A stretch of 64,000 nt of DNA from Chryseobacterium sp. 36-9 (lineage in GTDB: Bacteria; Bacteroidota; Bacteroidia; Flavobacteriales; Weeksellaceae). Below the pieces are notes generated by a model. That model saw only the letters and a list, made by a program, of their open reading frames with translations, was not told the origin of the DNA and searched no databases. Both the position numbers and the translations under genes were made by a program. Shown piece after piece: positions 22,948 through 33,535 of this stretch; position 1 is the stretch's first letter; every line of letters begins with the position of its first letter. The stretch is from positions 345,107 through 409,106 of the forward strand of contig MKVE01000017.1 of the NCBI GenBank assembly GCA_001898785.1, written 5' to 3'.

Positions 22948-25900
22948 ATGAGTAAAACACAGGCCGCTCCTAAAGTTCAAGGTAATGAGAGAATTAACTT
23001 TTCTTCCGCGAAAGGTAAAATCGAAACACCTGACTTTTTGGACATCCAAATCCAGTCTTTCAAGGAGTTTTTCCAGTTAGACACGCTTCCTGAAGAACGA
23101 CAAAAAGAATCTCTTTACAAAACGTTTCAGGAAAATTTTCCAATTACAGATTCTAGAAACCAGTTTGTACTGGAGTTTTTAGATTATCTTGTAGACTCTC
23201 CACGTTACTCTATTGATGAGTGCGTAGAAAGAGGATTGACTTATTCAGTTCCTCTAAAAGCTAGACTTAAATTGTATTGTACAGACCCTGAACACGAGGA
23301 TTTTCAAACTGTGGTTCAGGATGTATATTTAGGTCCGGTTCCTTATATGACACCTTCTGGTTCATTTATTATCAATGGGGCAGAGCGTGTGATCGTAACT
23401 CAGTTACACAGATCTCCGGGGGTATTCTTCGGACAGACTTACCACGCCAACGGAACCAAATTGTACTATTCAAGAATTATCCCTTTCAAAGGATCTTGGA
23501 TGGAATTTACAACCGATATCAACAGCGTTATGTACGCTTATATCGACCGTAAGAAAAAATTACCTTTAACAACATTACTAAGAGCAATCGGTTACGAATC
23601 TGATAAAGAGATTCTTCAGATTTTTGACCTGGCAGAAGAAGTGAAAGTTTCTAAAGCGGCTCTTAAAAAAGTAGAAGGTAGAACTTTGGCTGCGAGAGTA
23701 TTGAACACTTGGTTCGAAGACTTCGTAGACGAGGATACAGGTGAGGTTGTTTCTATCGAAAGAAACGAGATCATCCTAGACAGAGAAACTGTTCTTGAAA
23801 AAGAGCACCTTGATATTATTTTGGATTCCGGAGTTAAGTCTATCTTGATTCACAAAGAAAATTCCAACGAATTCTCTATCATCCAGAATACATTACAAAA
23901 AGACCCTACTAACTCTGAAAAAGAAGCGGTAGAGTACATCTATCGTCAGTTAAGAAATGCTGATGCGCCGGATGAGGAAACTGCAAGAGGAATCATTGAA
24001 AAATTATTCTTCTCCGAGCAGAGATATTCATTAGGTGAAGTTGGTCGTTACAGATTGAACAAAAAATTAGGTCTTAACATTTCTGAAGATAATCAGGTTT
24101 TGACGAAAGAAGATATCATCTCTATCGTAAAACACTTGATCGAATTGGTTAACTCTAAGGCTGAAGTTGATGATATCGACCACTTATCAAACAGAAGAAT
24201 CAAAACTGTTGGTGAGCAATTGTCAGGTCAGTTTGGTGTAGGTCTTTCCAGAATTGCCAGAACAATCAAAGAAAGAATGAACGTTAGAGATAACGAGATC
24301 TTTACACCACTTGATTTGGTTAATGCTAAGACATTAACATCAGTGATCAATTCATTCTTCGGAACTAACCAGCTTTCTCAGTTCATGGACCAGACCAATC
24401 CGCTTTCAGAAATCACGCACAAGCGTAGACTTTCTGCACTAGGGCCTGGTGGTTTATCAAGAGAAAGAGCAGGTTTTGAGGTTCGAGACGTTCACCACAC
24501 ACACTACGGTAGAATTTGTCCGATCGAAACACCGGAAGGACCAAACATCGGTTTGATTTCTTCTTTGGGTATGTATGCAAAAATTAACAACCTTGGTTTT
24601 ATCGAGACACCATATAGAAAAGTAGAGGATGGAAAAGTAGATCTTCAGGCTAAACCGATATATCTGAATGCAGAAGATGAAGAAAACCGAGTAATTGCTC
24701 AGGCAAACGTAGCTTTGAGTGATGACGGTAACTTCGAAACGGACAGAATTATTGCTCGTTTGGACGGAGATTATCCTGTTGTAGAACCTCAGCAGGTAGA
24801 TTTGATAGACGTTGCTCCTAACCAGATTTCCGGTATCTCTGCATCATTAATTCCTTTCTTGGAGCATGATGATGCGAACCGTGCATTGATGGGATCTAAC
24901 ATGATGCGTCAGGCTGTTCCATTATTGAAACCTCAGGCGCCAATTGTTGGTACTGGTTTGGAAAAACAAGTCGCAAAAGATTCTAGAATCTTAATCAATG
25001 CTGAAGGAAATGGTGTTGTAGAATATGTTGATGCTGAGAGAATTGTAATTAAATACGAAAGAAGCGAGGAAGATGACTTGGTTAACTTCGATTCTGCAAC
25101 TAAAACTTACAACTTAACTAAGTTCAGAAAAACCAACCAGAGTACAACGATTACATTGAGACCAAACGTAAGAGTTGGTGATACAGTGGAAAAAGGTCAG
25201 GTCCTTTGTGACGGTTATGCTACTGAGAACGGAGAATTGGCTCTTGGTAGAAATTTAGTAGTTGCATTTATGCCTTGGAAAGGTTACAACTTCGAGGATG
25301 CGATCGTAATCAATGAAAAAGTTGTTCGTGAAGACTGGTTCACTTCTATTCACGTTGATGAATATTCTTTGGAAGTTCGTGATACCAAATTAGGTATGGA
25401 AGAATTGACAGCAGATATTCCGAACGTTTCTGAAGAAGCGACTAAAGATCTCGATGAGAACGGTATGATCCGTATCGGTGCAGAAGTGAAGCCTGGTGAT
25501 ATCCTTATCGGTAAAATCACACCTAAAGGTGAATCTGATCCAACGCCGGAAGAAAAATTACTTAGAGCGATCTTCGGGGACAAAGCTGGTGACGTAAAAG
25601 ATGCTTCTCTTAAGGCAGATTCTTCTCTTAGAGGAGTTGTTATCAACAAAAAATTGTTCTCCAGAAACATCAAGGACAAAAAGAAAAGAAGCGAAGAAAA
25701 AATCAAGTTGGAGGAAATCGAAAATACTTACAAAAATAAGTTTGACGATTTAAGAAATACTTTGATTGACAAGTTGAATACTTTAGTTTCCGGTAAAACT
25801 TCTCAAGGTGTGAAAAACGATCTTGATGAAGAAGTAATCGGTAAAGGAACCAAGTTCACTTTGAAGTTGCTTCAGTCTGTTGAAGATTATGTAAACATCA

Positions 25901-26775
25901 GTGGTTCTGACTGGACTGTTGATGCTGACAAAAATGAATTGATCAAGCAGTTGATCCATAATTATAAAATTAAATACAACGATCTTTCGGGCGTTAAAAA
26001 CCGTGAGAAGTTTGCATTATCTATCGGAGACGAGTTACCTGCAGGTATTATCAAATTAGCTAAAGTTTACATCGCTAAGAAACGTAAACTGAATGTTGGT
26101 GATAAAATGGCTGGTCGTCACGGTAACAAAGGTATCGTTTCAAGAATCGTTCGTGAAGAAGATATGCCGTTCCTTGAGGATGGAACACCGGTAGATATCG
26201 TACTGAATCCACTTGGGGTACCTTCTCGTATGAACATCGGGCAGATCTACGAAACTGTTCTTGGATGGGCTGGTAAGCAGTTAGGTTTGAAATTCGCTAC
26301 ACCAATCTTTGACGGTGCTAGCTTAGAACAAATCACTGAATATACAGACCAGGCAGGTCTTCCTAAATTCGGAAACACACACCTTTATGACGGTGGTACA
26401 GGTGAGAGATTTACTCAGCCTGCAACGGTTGGTGTGATCTATATGTTGAAGTTAGGACACATGGTAGATGATAAGATGCACGCACGTTCTATCGGACCTT
26501 ACTCATTGATTACGCAACAGCCATTAGGAGGTAAAGCGCAATTCGGAGGTCAGAGATTTGGAGAGATGGAGGTTTGGGCTCTTGAAGCATTCGGAGCGTC
26601 TAATATCCTTAGAGAAATCCTGACAGTGAAGTCGGATGACGTGATTGGTAGAGCAAAAACTTACGAAGCGATTGCAAAAGGTGAAGCAATGCCAGAACCT
26701 GGTATTCCGGAATCTTTCAACGTATTACTTCACGAGTTACAAGGTCTTGGACTTGATGTAAGACTTGAAGAATAA
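22948..26775 (+). CDS. rpoB: DNA-directed RNA polymerase subunit beta
   Basis: A 1275-residue beta subunit. The rifampicin-resistance region (about residues 474-500, [20 protein letters not shown] then ALGPGGL) has the susceptible-type Asp, His and Ser. Other landmarks are [12 protein letters not shown], the catalytic-centre segments [11 protein letters not shown] and [13 protein letters not shown], and the C-terminal clamp [15 protein letters not shown](F)GAS. A long lineage-type insertion occurs around residues 900-1030 ([15 protein letters not shown]). The start ATG follows a long leader with its own promoter. rpoC follows after 98 bases. Confidence 0.98.
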   Translation: MSKTQAAPKVQGNERINFSSAKGKIETPDFLDIQIQSFKEFFQLDTLPEERQKESLYKTFQENFPITDSRNQFVLEFLDYLVDSPRYSIDECVERGLTYSVPLKARLKLYCTDPEHEDFQTVVQDVYLGPVPYMTPSGSFIINGAERVIVTQLHRSPGVFFGQTYHANGTKLYYSRIIPFKGSWMEFTTDINSVMYAYIDRKKKLPLTTLLRAIGYESDKEILQIFDLAEEVKVSKAALKKVEGRTLAARVLNTWFEDFVDEDTGEVVSIERNEIILDRETVLEKEHLDIILDSGVKSILIHKENSNEFSIIQNTLQKDPTNSEKEAVEYIYRQLRNADAPDEETARGIIEKLFFSEQRYSLGEVGRYRLNKKLGLNISEDNQVLTKEDIISIVKHLIELVNSKAEVDDIDHLSNRRIKTVGEQLSGQFGVGLSRIARTIKERMNVRDNEIFTPLDLVNAKTLTSVINSFFGTNQLSQFMDQTNPLSEITHKRRLSALGPGGLSRERAGFEVRDVHHTHYGRICPIETPEGPNIGLISSLGMYAKINNLGFIETPYRKVEDGKVDLQAKPIYLNAEDEENRVIAQANVALSDDGNFETDRIIARLDGDYPVVEPQQVDLIDVAPNQISGISASLIPFLEHDDANRALMGSNMMRQAVPLLKPQAPIVGTGLEKQVAKDSRILINAEGNGVVEYVDAERIVIKYERSEEDDLVNFDSATKTYNLTKFRKTNQSTTITLRPNVRVGDTVEKGQVLCDGYATENGELALGRNLVVAFMPWKGYNFEDAIVINEKVVREDWFTSIHVDEYSLEVRDTKLGMEELTADIPNVSEEATKDLDENGMIRIGAEVKPGDILIGKITPKGESDPTPEEKLLRAIFGDKAGDVKDASLKADSSLRGVVINKKLFSRNIKDKKKRSEEKIKLEEIENTYKNKFDDLRNTLIDKLNTLVSGKTSQGVKNDLDEEVIGKGTKFTLKLLQSVEDYVNISGSDWTVDADKNELIKQLIHNYKIKYNDLSGVKNREKFALSIGDELPAGIIKLAKVYIAKKRKLNVGDKMAGRHGNKGIVSRIVREEDMPFLEDGTPVDIVLNPLGVPSRMNIGQIYETVLGWAGKQLGLKFATPIFDGASLEQITEYTDQAGLPKFGNTHLYDGGTGERFTQPATVGVIYMLKLGHMVDDKMHARSIGPYSLITQQPLGGKAQFGGQRFGEMEVWALEAFGASNILREILTVKSDDVIGRAKTYEAIAKGEAMPEPGIPESFNVLLHELQGLGLDVRLEE

Positions 26776-26833
26776 TTTTAAATTTTAAATGATGAATTTT
26801 AGATGGTCTTAGTTTCTGTGCATTAGCATTTGA

Positions 26834-26861
26834 TCTAAAATCTAAAATCTAAAATCTAAAA
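26834..26861 (+). repeat. Heptamer tandem repeat in the rpoB-rpoC spacer
   Basis: Four perfect copies of TCTAAAA stand in a row, followed by a partial copy, all between GATC sites. An upstream TTTTAGAT can pair with any copy. The spacer is 98 nt and lacks a T-tract terminator, so rpoC is expected to be co-transcribed with rpoB. Confidence 0.8.
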
Positions 26862-26873
26862 TCTGATCAAAAA

Positions 26874-29800
26874 ATGTCAAATAAAAATAAAACAAGTCGA
26901 TTTAATAAAATCACTATTGGTTTAGCTTCACCAGAATCCATTCTTCAGGAATCGAGAGGAGAAGTTCTAAAACCGGAAACGATCAACTATCGTACGCACA
27001 AGCCGGAAAGAGACGGTTTGTTCTGCGAGAAGATCTTTGGTCCTGTAAAAGACTACGAATGTGCTTGTGGAAAATACAAAAGAATCCGTTACAAAGGGAT
27101 TGTTTGTGATAGATGTGGGGTAGAAGTTACAGAGAAAAAAGTACGTAGAGAGAGAATTGGACACATCAACCTTGTTGTGCCTGTGGCTCACATCTGGTAT
27201 TTCCGTTCTTTACCGAACAAAATTGGTTATCTGCTAGGAATTCCTTCCAAGAAATTGGATATGATTATCTACTACGAGAGATATGTAGTGATTCAGCAAG
27301 GTATTGCTAAGAAAGCAGACGGTTCAGATTTCGATGATAAAGAATTCCTGACAGAAGAAGAATATCTGGATGTTCTGGAGACACTTCCTGTAGAGAATCA
27401 ATATCTTGATGATTCTGATCCGAATAAATTCGTTGCTAAAATGGGAGCGGAAGCGGTTGAAGAATTGCTGAGAAGAATCGACCTAGATTCATTATCATTC
27501 GATTTGAGACACAAAGCGCACAACGAGTCTTCTAAACAAAGAAGAACAGAGGCTCTTAAGAGACTTAATGTTGTAGAAGCGCTTAGAGCGGCTAATACAA
27601 GAATGATCAACCGTCCGGAATGGATGATTATGAGAGTTCTTCCTATCATACCACCAGAACTAAGACCATTGGTTCCATTGGATGGAGGACGTTTCGCAAC
27701 TTCTGACCTTAATGACCTTTATAGAAGAGTTATTATCAGAAACAACCGTTTGAAGAGATTATTGGAGATCAAAGCTCCTGAAGTAATCTTGAGAAACGAG
27801 AAGCGTATGCTTCAGGAATCAGTAGATTCATTGTTCGATAACACCAGAAAATCTTCTGCTGTTAAGTCGGAATCCAACAGACCATTGAAATCACTTTCTG
27901 ATTCATTGAAAGGTAAGCAAGGTCGTTTCCGTCAGAACTTATTAGGAAAAAGGGTAGATTACTCAGCGCGTTCGGTTATTGTTGTAGGTCCTAGCTTACA
28001 ATTGCACGAGTGTGGTCTTCCAAAAGATATGGCTGCTGAGCTTTACAAACCGTTTATCATTAGAAAACTAATTGAGAGAGGAATTGTAAAAACAGTAAAA
28101 TCAGCTAAGAGAATCATCGACAGAAAAGAGCCTGTAGTTTATGATATCCTTGAAAATGTGATGAAAGGTCACCCTGTTCTTCTGAACAGAGCACCTACGC
28201 TTCACAGATTGGGTATCCAGGCGTTCCAGCCTAAGATGATTGAAGGTAAAGCGATCCAACTTCACCCATTGGTAACAACGGCTTTCAACGCCGATTTCGA
28301 TGGTGACCAGATGGCGGTTCACTTACCGTTAGGACCAGAAGCAATTTTGGAAGCTCAGTTATTAATGTTAGGTTCACAAAACATCCTTAACCCTGCGAAT
28401 GGTTCTCCAATTACGGTACCTTCTCAGGACATGGTTTTGGGTCTGTATTTTATGACCAAAGAAGCTCATTCTACTGAGGATTACAAAGTAAAAGGTGAAG
28501 GTCTTGCTTTCTATTCTCCGGAAGAAGTTGAGATTGCTTATGCAGAAGGGCAAGTGTCTCTTAATGCAAAAGTAAGATGTCGTCTTCCAATCAAAGAGAA
28601 CGGAGAGATTGTGACCAAATTAACAAACACAACTGTTGGTAGAATCTTGTTCAACCAGATTGTACCTGCGCAAGTTGGATATGTGGACGAGTTATTGACT
28701 AAGAAATCTCTTAGAAATGTAATTGGTCAGATCCTTGCGGATACAGATTTTCCAACGACGGTTAAGTTCTTGGATGATATGAAGAATCTTGGATATGCTA
28801 ACGCATTCAAAGGAGGTCTTTCATTCAGTCTTGGAGATATCGTGATCCCTGCGGAGAAAAAAGCAATGATTGCTCAGGCTGTTGAGAATGTTGATGAGAT
28901 CAAGGCTAACTATAACATGGGTCTTATTACAGATACAGAACGTTATAATCAGGTCATCGACGTTTGGACTAATACCAATGCAGGTCTTACTGAAATGATT
29001 ATGAGCAGAATGAAGTCTGACCAAGGCGGATTCAACTCTGTATTTATGATGCTTGATTCTGGTGCGAGGGGTTCTAAGGAACAGATCCGTCAGTTATCTG
29101 GTATGAGAGGTTTGATGGCAAAACCACAAAAAGCTGGTTCTGTTGGAGCAGAGATCATCGAAAACCCGATCGTCGCCAACTTTAAAGAAGGTTTATCGAT
29201 CTTGGAATACTTTATCTCTACCCACGGTGCTCGTAAAGGTCTTGCAGATACCGCTCTTAAAACGGCCGATGCTGGTTACTTGACCAGAAGATTGGTAGAC
29301 GTTGCACAGGATGTTATCATTACTGAAGACGACTGTGGAACATTGAGAGGGACAGAAGTGACTGCACTTAAGAAAAATGATGATATCGTAGAAAGAATCT
29401 CTGATAGAATCCTTGGTAGAGTTTCTCTTCACAATATTTACCACCCTGAAACTGATGAATTATTGGCTAACGCTGATGAATTGATCGTTGAAGCGGTTGC
29501 TAAGCAAATCGAGGATGCTGGAATCGAAGCTGTTGAAGTTCGTTCTCCATTAACTTGTGAAGCTAAAAAAGGTATCTGTGCTAAGTGTTACGGACGTAAC
29601 CTTGCAACAGGAAAAGGAATCCATATGGGAGAAGCTGTTGGTGTAATCGCTGCACAGTCTATTGGTGAGCCGGGAACTCAGTTAACACTGAGAACTTTCC
29701 ACCAAGGGGGTACTGCAGGTAACATCTCAGAAAATCCAAGTATTGTTGCAAAACGTGACGGTATTGTTGAGATGGATGAAGTTAGAACTATTAAGTCTGA

Positions 29801-31139
29801 AGATGAAGAAGGTAACTCAGCGGATATCGTTGTTTCCCGTTCAACAGAATTCAGATTAGTTGCCGATAACGAAGCCAGAACACCGATCATGGTAGCTAAC
29901 GTTCCTTATGGATCTGTATTGTCTGTATCGCCGGGTGATAAAGTGAAAAAAGGTGATCTTATCGCAAGATGGGATCCGTATAACGCGGTTATCATTGCAG
30001 AAACTTCCGGTAAGGTTGAATATGAAGATATCATCCAGGGTGTTTCCTTCCAATTGGAGATCGACGAACAAACAGGTTTCGAAGAGAAAGTAATCTCTGA
30101 ATCCAGAAATAAGAAAGCCGTACCTACTTTGAAAGTGGTAGATTCTAAAGGTGTTGAGCAAAAAGCTTACAACTTACCGGTAGGAGCCCACCTTATGGTA
30201 AACGATGGTGAAAAAATCAAGGCTGGTAAAGTCCTGATCAAGATCCCAAGAAAATCTGCAAAAGCAGGGGATATCACGGGAGGTCTTCCAAGAGTTACCG
30301 AATTATTCGAAGCTAGAAATCCTTCTAACCCAGCGGTAGTAACCGAGATTGATGGAGTTGTTTCTTACGGTAAAATCAAGAGAGGTAACCGTGAATTAAT
30401 CGTAGAGGCTAAAACCGGAGAGATCAAGAAATATCTAGTGAAATTATCAAACCAGATTTTGGTACAGGAAAATGACTTCGTTTATGCTGGTGATCCATTG
30501 TCTGACGGTTCTATCACACCAGACGATATCTTGAGAATCAAAGGTCCAACTGCGGTTCAGGAATACTTGGTTAACGAGATCCAAGAGGTTTACCGTTTGC
30601 AAGGGGTGAAGATTGATGATAAGCATTTCGAGATTATTGTTCGTCAGATGATGACAAAAGTTGAGATTGTTGATGGAGGAGATACTCAGTTCCTGGAAGG
30701 TGCGCTTGAGCACAAATATGATTTCTTGGAAGAGAACAACAGAGTTTTCGGACTGAAGGTTGTTGTAGAGCCGGGAGATTCTAAGGTTTTCAAAGCGGGA
30801 CAAATGATTACTGCAAGAGAACTGAGAGACGAGAACTCGAAGCTGAAGAGAGAAGATCAAGCTCTAGTTGAAGTAAGAGAGGCGCTTCCTGCAACAGCTA
30901 CACCTGTATTACAAGGGATTACAAGAGCAGCGTTACAGACTAAGTCATTTATGTCAGCAGCGTCATTCCAGGAAACAACCAAGGTTCTTAATGAAGCGGC
31001 GGTTTCCGGAAAAATCGACTTCTTGAATGGTCTTAAGGAAAACGTAATTGTAGGACACAGAATCCCTGCAGGTACAGGTCTTAAAGATTACCAAAACGTC
31101 ATCGTAGGTTCTAGAAAAGAATTCGAAGATATTAACTAA
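26874..31139 (+). CDS. rpoC: DNA-directed RNA polymerase subunit beta'
   Basis: A 1421-residue beta' subunit. The N-terminal zinc site is [19 protein letters not shown] (residues about 63-80), the active-site Mg2+ loop is [15 protein letters not shown] (about 470-485), and the second zinc site is [16 protein letters not shown]. Bridge-helix and trigger-loop segments ([30 protein letters not shown]) are intact. Start ATG 26874 gives [20 protein letters not shown], the normal Bacteroidota N-terminus. DUF3467 follows on the same strand. Confidence 0.98.
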   Translation: MSNKNKTSRFNKITIGLASPESILQESRGEVLKPETINYRTHKPERDGLFCEKIFGPVKDYECACGKYKRIRYKGIVCDRCGVEVTEKKVRRERIGHINLVVPVAHIWYFRSLPNKIGYLLGIPSKKLDMIIYYERYVVIQQGIAKKADGSDFDDKEFLTEEEYLDVLETLPVENQYLDDSDPNKFVAKMGAEAVEELLRRIDLDSLSFDLRHKAHNESSKQRRTEALKRLNVVEALRAANTRMINRPEWMIMRVLPIIPPELRPLVPLDGGRFATSDLNDLYRRVIIRNNRLKRLLEIKAPEVILRNEKRMLQESVDSLFDNTRKSSAVKSESNRPLKSLSDSLKGKQGRFRQNLLGKRVDYSARSVIVVGPSLQLHECGLPKDMAAELYKPFIIRKLIERGIVKTVKSAKRIIDRKEPVVYDILENVMKGHPVLLNRAPTLHRLGIQAFQPKMIEGKAIQLHPLVTTAFNADFDGDQMAVHLPLGPEAILEAQLLMLGSQNILNPANGSPITVPSQDMVLGLYFMTKEAHSTEDYKVKGEGLAFYSPEEVEIAYAEGQVSLNAKVRCRLPIKENGEIVTKLTNTTVGRILFNQIVPAQVGYVDELLTKKSLRNVIGQILADTDFPTTVKFLDDMKNLGYANAFKGGLSFSLGDIVIPAEKKAMIAQAVENVDEIKANYNMGLITDTERYNQVIDVWTNTNAGLTEMIMSRMKSDQGGFNSVFMMLDSGARGSKEQIRQLSGMRGLMAKPQKAGSVGAEIIENPIVANFKEGLSILEYFISTHGARKGLADTALKTADAGYLTRRLVDVAQDVIITEDDCGTLRGTEVTALKKNDDIVERISDRILGRVSLHNIYHPETDELLANADELIVEAVAKQIEDAGIEAVEVRSPLTCEAKKGICAKCYGRNLATGKGIHMGEAVGVIAAQSIGEPGTQLTLRTFHQGGTAGNISENPSIVAKRDGIVEMDEVRTIKSEDEEGNSADIVVSRSTEFRLVADNEARTPIMVANVPYGSVLSVSPGDKVKKGDLIARWDPYNAVIIAETSGKVEYEDIIQGVSFQLEIDEQTGFEEKVISESRNKKAVPTLKVVDSKGVEQKAYNLPVGAHLMVNDGEKIKAGKVLIKIPRKSAKAGDITGGLPRVTELFEARNPSNPAVVTEIDGVVSYGKIKRGNRELIVEAKTGEIKKYLVKLSNQILVQENDFVYAGDPLSDGSITPDDILRIKGPTAVQEYLVNEIQEVYRLQGVKIDDKHFEIIVRQMMTKVEIVDGGDTQFLEGALEHKYDFLEENNRVFGLKVVVEPGDSKVFKAGQMITARELRDENSKLKREDQALVEVREALPATATPVLQGITRAALQTKSFMSAASFQETTKVLNEAAVSGKIDFLNGLKENVIVGHRIPAGTGLKDYQNVIVGSRKEFEDIN

Positions 31140-31146
31140 TAAATTC

Positions 31147-31204
31147 ATTTGAAATTTGAGGTTTGAAATTATTTTTTATATTTTCACAATCTCAAATTTC
31201 AAAT
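31147..31204 (+). repeat. 14-bp inverted repeat between rpoC and DUF3467
   Basis: ATTTGAAATTTGAG (31147-31160) and CTCAAATTTCAAAT (31191-31204) are perfectly complementary with a 30-nt loop. The hairpin starts 8 bases after the rpoC stop. It is not followed by a proper T tract, so RNA stabilisation or processing is likelier than termination. Confidence 0.7.
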
Positions 31205-31228
31205 TTTAAACAAAATAAATTAAACAAA

Positions 31229-31534
31229 ATGGACAACAACCAAAATCAAGATCCAAACAACATCAATATTGAGCTTAATGAAATGGTAGCTGCTGGTGTT
31301 TATGCTAACTTAGCTTTAGTAAACCACTCACCATCAGAATTTGTTTTGGATTTTATCCAATTGATGCCAGGTGTACAGCAGGCTAAAGTAAGAAGCAGAG
31401 TTATCGTTGCTCCGCTTCACGCTAAAAGAGTTTTAGCTGCACTTCAGCAGAATATTGCTAACTATGAGCAACAATTCGGAGAGATCAAAGAAGTTGAACC
31501 TTTCGTATTAGGAGGTAACAACGTTCAGGCTTAA
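31229..31534 (+). CDS. DUF3467 family protein
   Basis: A 101-residue protein. The start is placed at ATG 31229 (MDNNQNQDPNNINIELNE); codons upstream in frame belong to the hairpin spacer. The DUF3467 core is INIELNEMVAAGVYANLALV, NHSPSEFVLDFIQLMPG and SRVIVAPLHAKRVLAALQQN. The family is small, cytoplasmic and of unknown role; its common place directly behind rpoC in Bacteroidota suggests a transcription-linked job, which is inference. A terminator follows. Confidence 0.9.
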   Translation: MDNNQNQDPNNINIELNEMVAAGVYANLALVNHSPSEFVLDFIQLMPGVQQAKVRSRVIVAPLHAKRVLAALQQNIANYEQQFGEIKEVEPFVLGGNNVQA

Positions 31535-31553
31535 GATATTTCTCTTAACATAT

Positions 31554-31590
31554 CAATCCCGATTCTTCAAAAGAGTCGGGATTTTATTTT
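31554..31590 (+). terminator. Terminator of rpoB-rpoC-DUF3467
   Basis: The arms AATCCCGATTCT and AGAGTCGGGATT (one mismatch) are followed by TTATTTTT. Confidence 0.85.
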
Positions 31591-31591
31591 T

Positions 31592-31948
31592 AAATCAACA
31601 TCCTGATAAAACAGTTTTTGCAAATAAATTAGGACTAAAAATATGTGCGATTTGCTAAATCTGCGAGAATTTCAATATTCAATTCAAGATAAAAAAGCTT
31701 AAAAACTAATCAGCCTATCGATGGGAAACTGATGGTTGTGAAACCATTTTTAAGTCTAAAAAGTAACTTCTAGATATTAAAAAAAAATGGACTTCTGCAA
31801 GTCCGATGGATAGGGTGTTCCCAAGGGTGCCTCAAAACGCACGTATCTTTTAACTAAAACGTACGTGTCTTTTTAGCAAAACATACGGAGGTTTTTTTTA
31901 GATGCTTTAGTCTTGTCTAAATTTTGACCTGAGAAATCCTCTAAAACT
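31592..31948. other. Non-coding region with several hairpins
   Basis: There is no credible ORF here. Visible stems are ATCAGCC/GG..CTGAT (31709-31733), overlapping ATGGTT/AACCAT followed by five T (31732-31752), and GGACTT/AAGTCC (31789-31804). The first two stems share bases and are mutually exclusive. The 22-bp repeat array follows at 31834. It may be an untranslated RNA or a decayed element. Confidence 0.4.
31834..31902 (+). repeat. 22-bp direct-repeat array
   Basis: Units start at 31834, 31856 and 31878. The first two read AAAACGYACGTRTCTTTTWA plus two bases; the third starts AAAACATACGGAGG and ends in a T run. The period is about two helical turns, as in arrays of protein-binding sites. 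Confidence 0.7.
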
Positions 31949-31990
31949 AAAAGAGAGAACACCAGCAGATGTCCTCTCTTTTTTATTTTT
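31949..31990 (+). terminator. Hairpin before the adh 3' end
   Basis: The arms AAAAGAGAG (31949-31957) and CTCTCTTTT (31974-31982) are followed by T-rich sequence on the plus strand. It would end a transcript from the non-coding region, and may also help stop the convergent adh message. Confidence 0.7.
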
Positions 31991-32004
31991 GAATTGAATT
32001 AAAA

Positions 32005-33069
32005 TTAATTCTTCAGGCTTTTCATATCGATAACGAATCTGTACTTCACATCACTTTTTAGCATCCTTTCGTAAGCATTGTTGATGTCCTGTATATTGAT
32101 GATTTCGATGTCAGAAACAATGTTTTTCTCACCACAGAAATCCAGCATCTCCTGTGTTTCTTTGATACCGCCAATCAATGAACCTGCAACAGAGCGTCTT
32201 TTATAAATCATGGGTCTTGTACTTACAGCATCATTCTCAAACTCGCCAATGAAGCCAACCAGAACTAAAGTTCCGTTTACAGTCAAAGTCTGCATATAAG
32301 GATTGATGTCGTGCTCATAAGGAACAGTATCGATAATCAAATCAAATTTATTGGAAACGGATTTCATCTGCTCCTCGTCTGTTGAGATAACTACATGGTC
32401 AGTTCCTAATGCTTTTGCATCTTCCGTCTTTCCGGGAGTTCTGGAGAACAAGGTCACTTCTGCGCCCAAGCCTTTTGCCAGTTTGATAGCCATATGGCCT
32501 AATCCACCCAAACCTACAACTGCAACTTTAGAGTTTTCTGTCACGTTCCAGTGTTTAAGAGGGGACCAGGTTGTAATACCAGCACAAAGAAGTGGTGCAG
32601 CGGCTGCCATGTCCAGATTTTCCGGAAGTCTCAGGACAAAATGCTCATCAACCACAACAGACTCAGAATAACCTCCGAATGTTCTGGTCTCTTCAAAATA
32701 TTTATCTTTTCCGTTATAAGTTCCCGTGAATCCTTTTTCACAGAATTGTTCCAAATCCTGCTCGCAGCTGTGGCAAGTTCTGCAAGAATCTACCATACAA
32801 CCTACAGCAACAAGATCTCCAATTTTGAACTTGGTAACTTCTGATCCGACTTGCAATACCTTTCCGACAATCTCGTGACCTGGAACTGCCGGATAAACAG
32901 TGCCGCCCCAATCGTTTCTTGCGGTGTGAAGATCAGAATGACAAACACCACAATAGTAAATGTCGATTTCTATGTCTTTTGGCTGGACTTCTCTTCTTTC
33001 TATGGTTAATAATTCCAGATCATTTTCGGCAGCCTGTGTTCCGAAAGCTTTTATTGTGCTTGTTTTCAT
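32005..33069 (-). CDS. Zinc-dependent NAD(P) alcohol dehydrogenase, YahK/CAD-like
   Basis: A 354-residue medium-chain dehydrogenase. Catalytic zinc ligands are in CGVCHSDLH and PGHEIVG; the structural zinc four-Cys loop is GCMVDSCRTCHSCEQDLEQF followed by C. The Rossmann motif is VVGLGGLGHMAIKLAKGLGA. The order and the SLIGGIKETQEMLDFC segment place it with cinnamyl-alcohol-dehydrogenase-like broad aldehyde reductases such as YahK, which prefer NADPH. The physiological substrate is unknown. It is divergent from the VanZ gene with 31 bases between. Confidence 0.9.
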   Translation of the reverse strand: MKTSTIKAFGTQAAENDLELLTIERREVQPKDIEIDIYYCGVCHSDLHTARNDWGGTVYPAVPGHEIVGKVLQVGSEVTKFKIGDLVAVGCMVDSCRTCHSCEQDLEQFCEKGFTGTYNGKDKYFEETRTFGGYSESVVVDEHFVLRLPENLDMAAAAPLLCAGITTWSPLKHWNVTENSKVAVVGLGGLGHMAIKLAKGLGAEVTLFSRTPGKTEDAKALGTDHVVISTDEEQMKSVSNKFDLIIDTVPYEHDINPYMQTLTVNGTLVLVGFIGEFENDAVSTRPMIYKRRSVAGSLIGGIKETQEMLDFCGEKNIVSDIEIINIQDINNAYERMLKSDVKYRFVIDMKSLKN

Positions 33070-33100
33070 TTATTTTAAATATTTTTACGTTATAATTTAA

Positions 33101-33535
33101 TTGATGAGGTTATTTGTTAACAGGTATTATCCTGTTTTTATTAATGTTTATACGGTTTGGATTTTGTATCTATTATTTTTTGCCAGTTTTCGTTATTCGC
33201 CTGCCGTCTTGTTTGAAATAAAAACTGTTCCATTTGAAACAATAAATGAATATTCAACAAAAGTTATTTTATGGAATAAAACGCAAGCTTTTGAAAATAT
33301 TTTTGGAAATATTATTTTATTTATTCCCTATGGCTTTCTTGGGATTCTATATCCAAAACTGAATCAATTCAAATGGTTGTTACTTGCTTTTTTTATAATA
33401 ATCAATATCATCGAGTTTTCTCAATATTTTTTCAAAAGAGGTTATGCTGATATTGACGATGTTATTCTCAATACTTCAGGAGCAATCATTGGATTTGTCA
33501 TTTATAAGAAGTGGTTTTACATCAAGGACAAATAA
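33101..33535 (+). CDS. VanZ family membrane protein
   Basis: A 144-residue protein with four transmembrane helices. The VanZ signature is complete: ENIFGNIILFIPYGFLGILY in the second helix pair and GYADIDDVILNTSGAIIGF in the last. The name comes from a teicoplanin-resistance accessory protein, but bacterial homologues are widespread and mostly uncharacterised; nothing here indicates glycopeptide resistance. Its 3' end overlaps the OmpA-family gene by 14 bases, tail to tail. Confidence 0.85.
   Translation: MMRLFVNRYYPVFINVYTVWILYLLFFASFRYSPAVLFEIKTVPFETINEYSTKVILWNKTQAFENIFGNIILFIPYGFLGILYPKLNQFKWLLLAFFIIINIIEFSQYFFKRGYADIDDVILNTSGAIIGFVIYKKWFYIKDK

Noticed and set aside
31834..31902. CRISPR array from the direct repeats
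   Set aside because: The units are directly adjacent with no unique spacers, and no cas gene is in the window.
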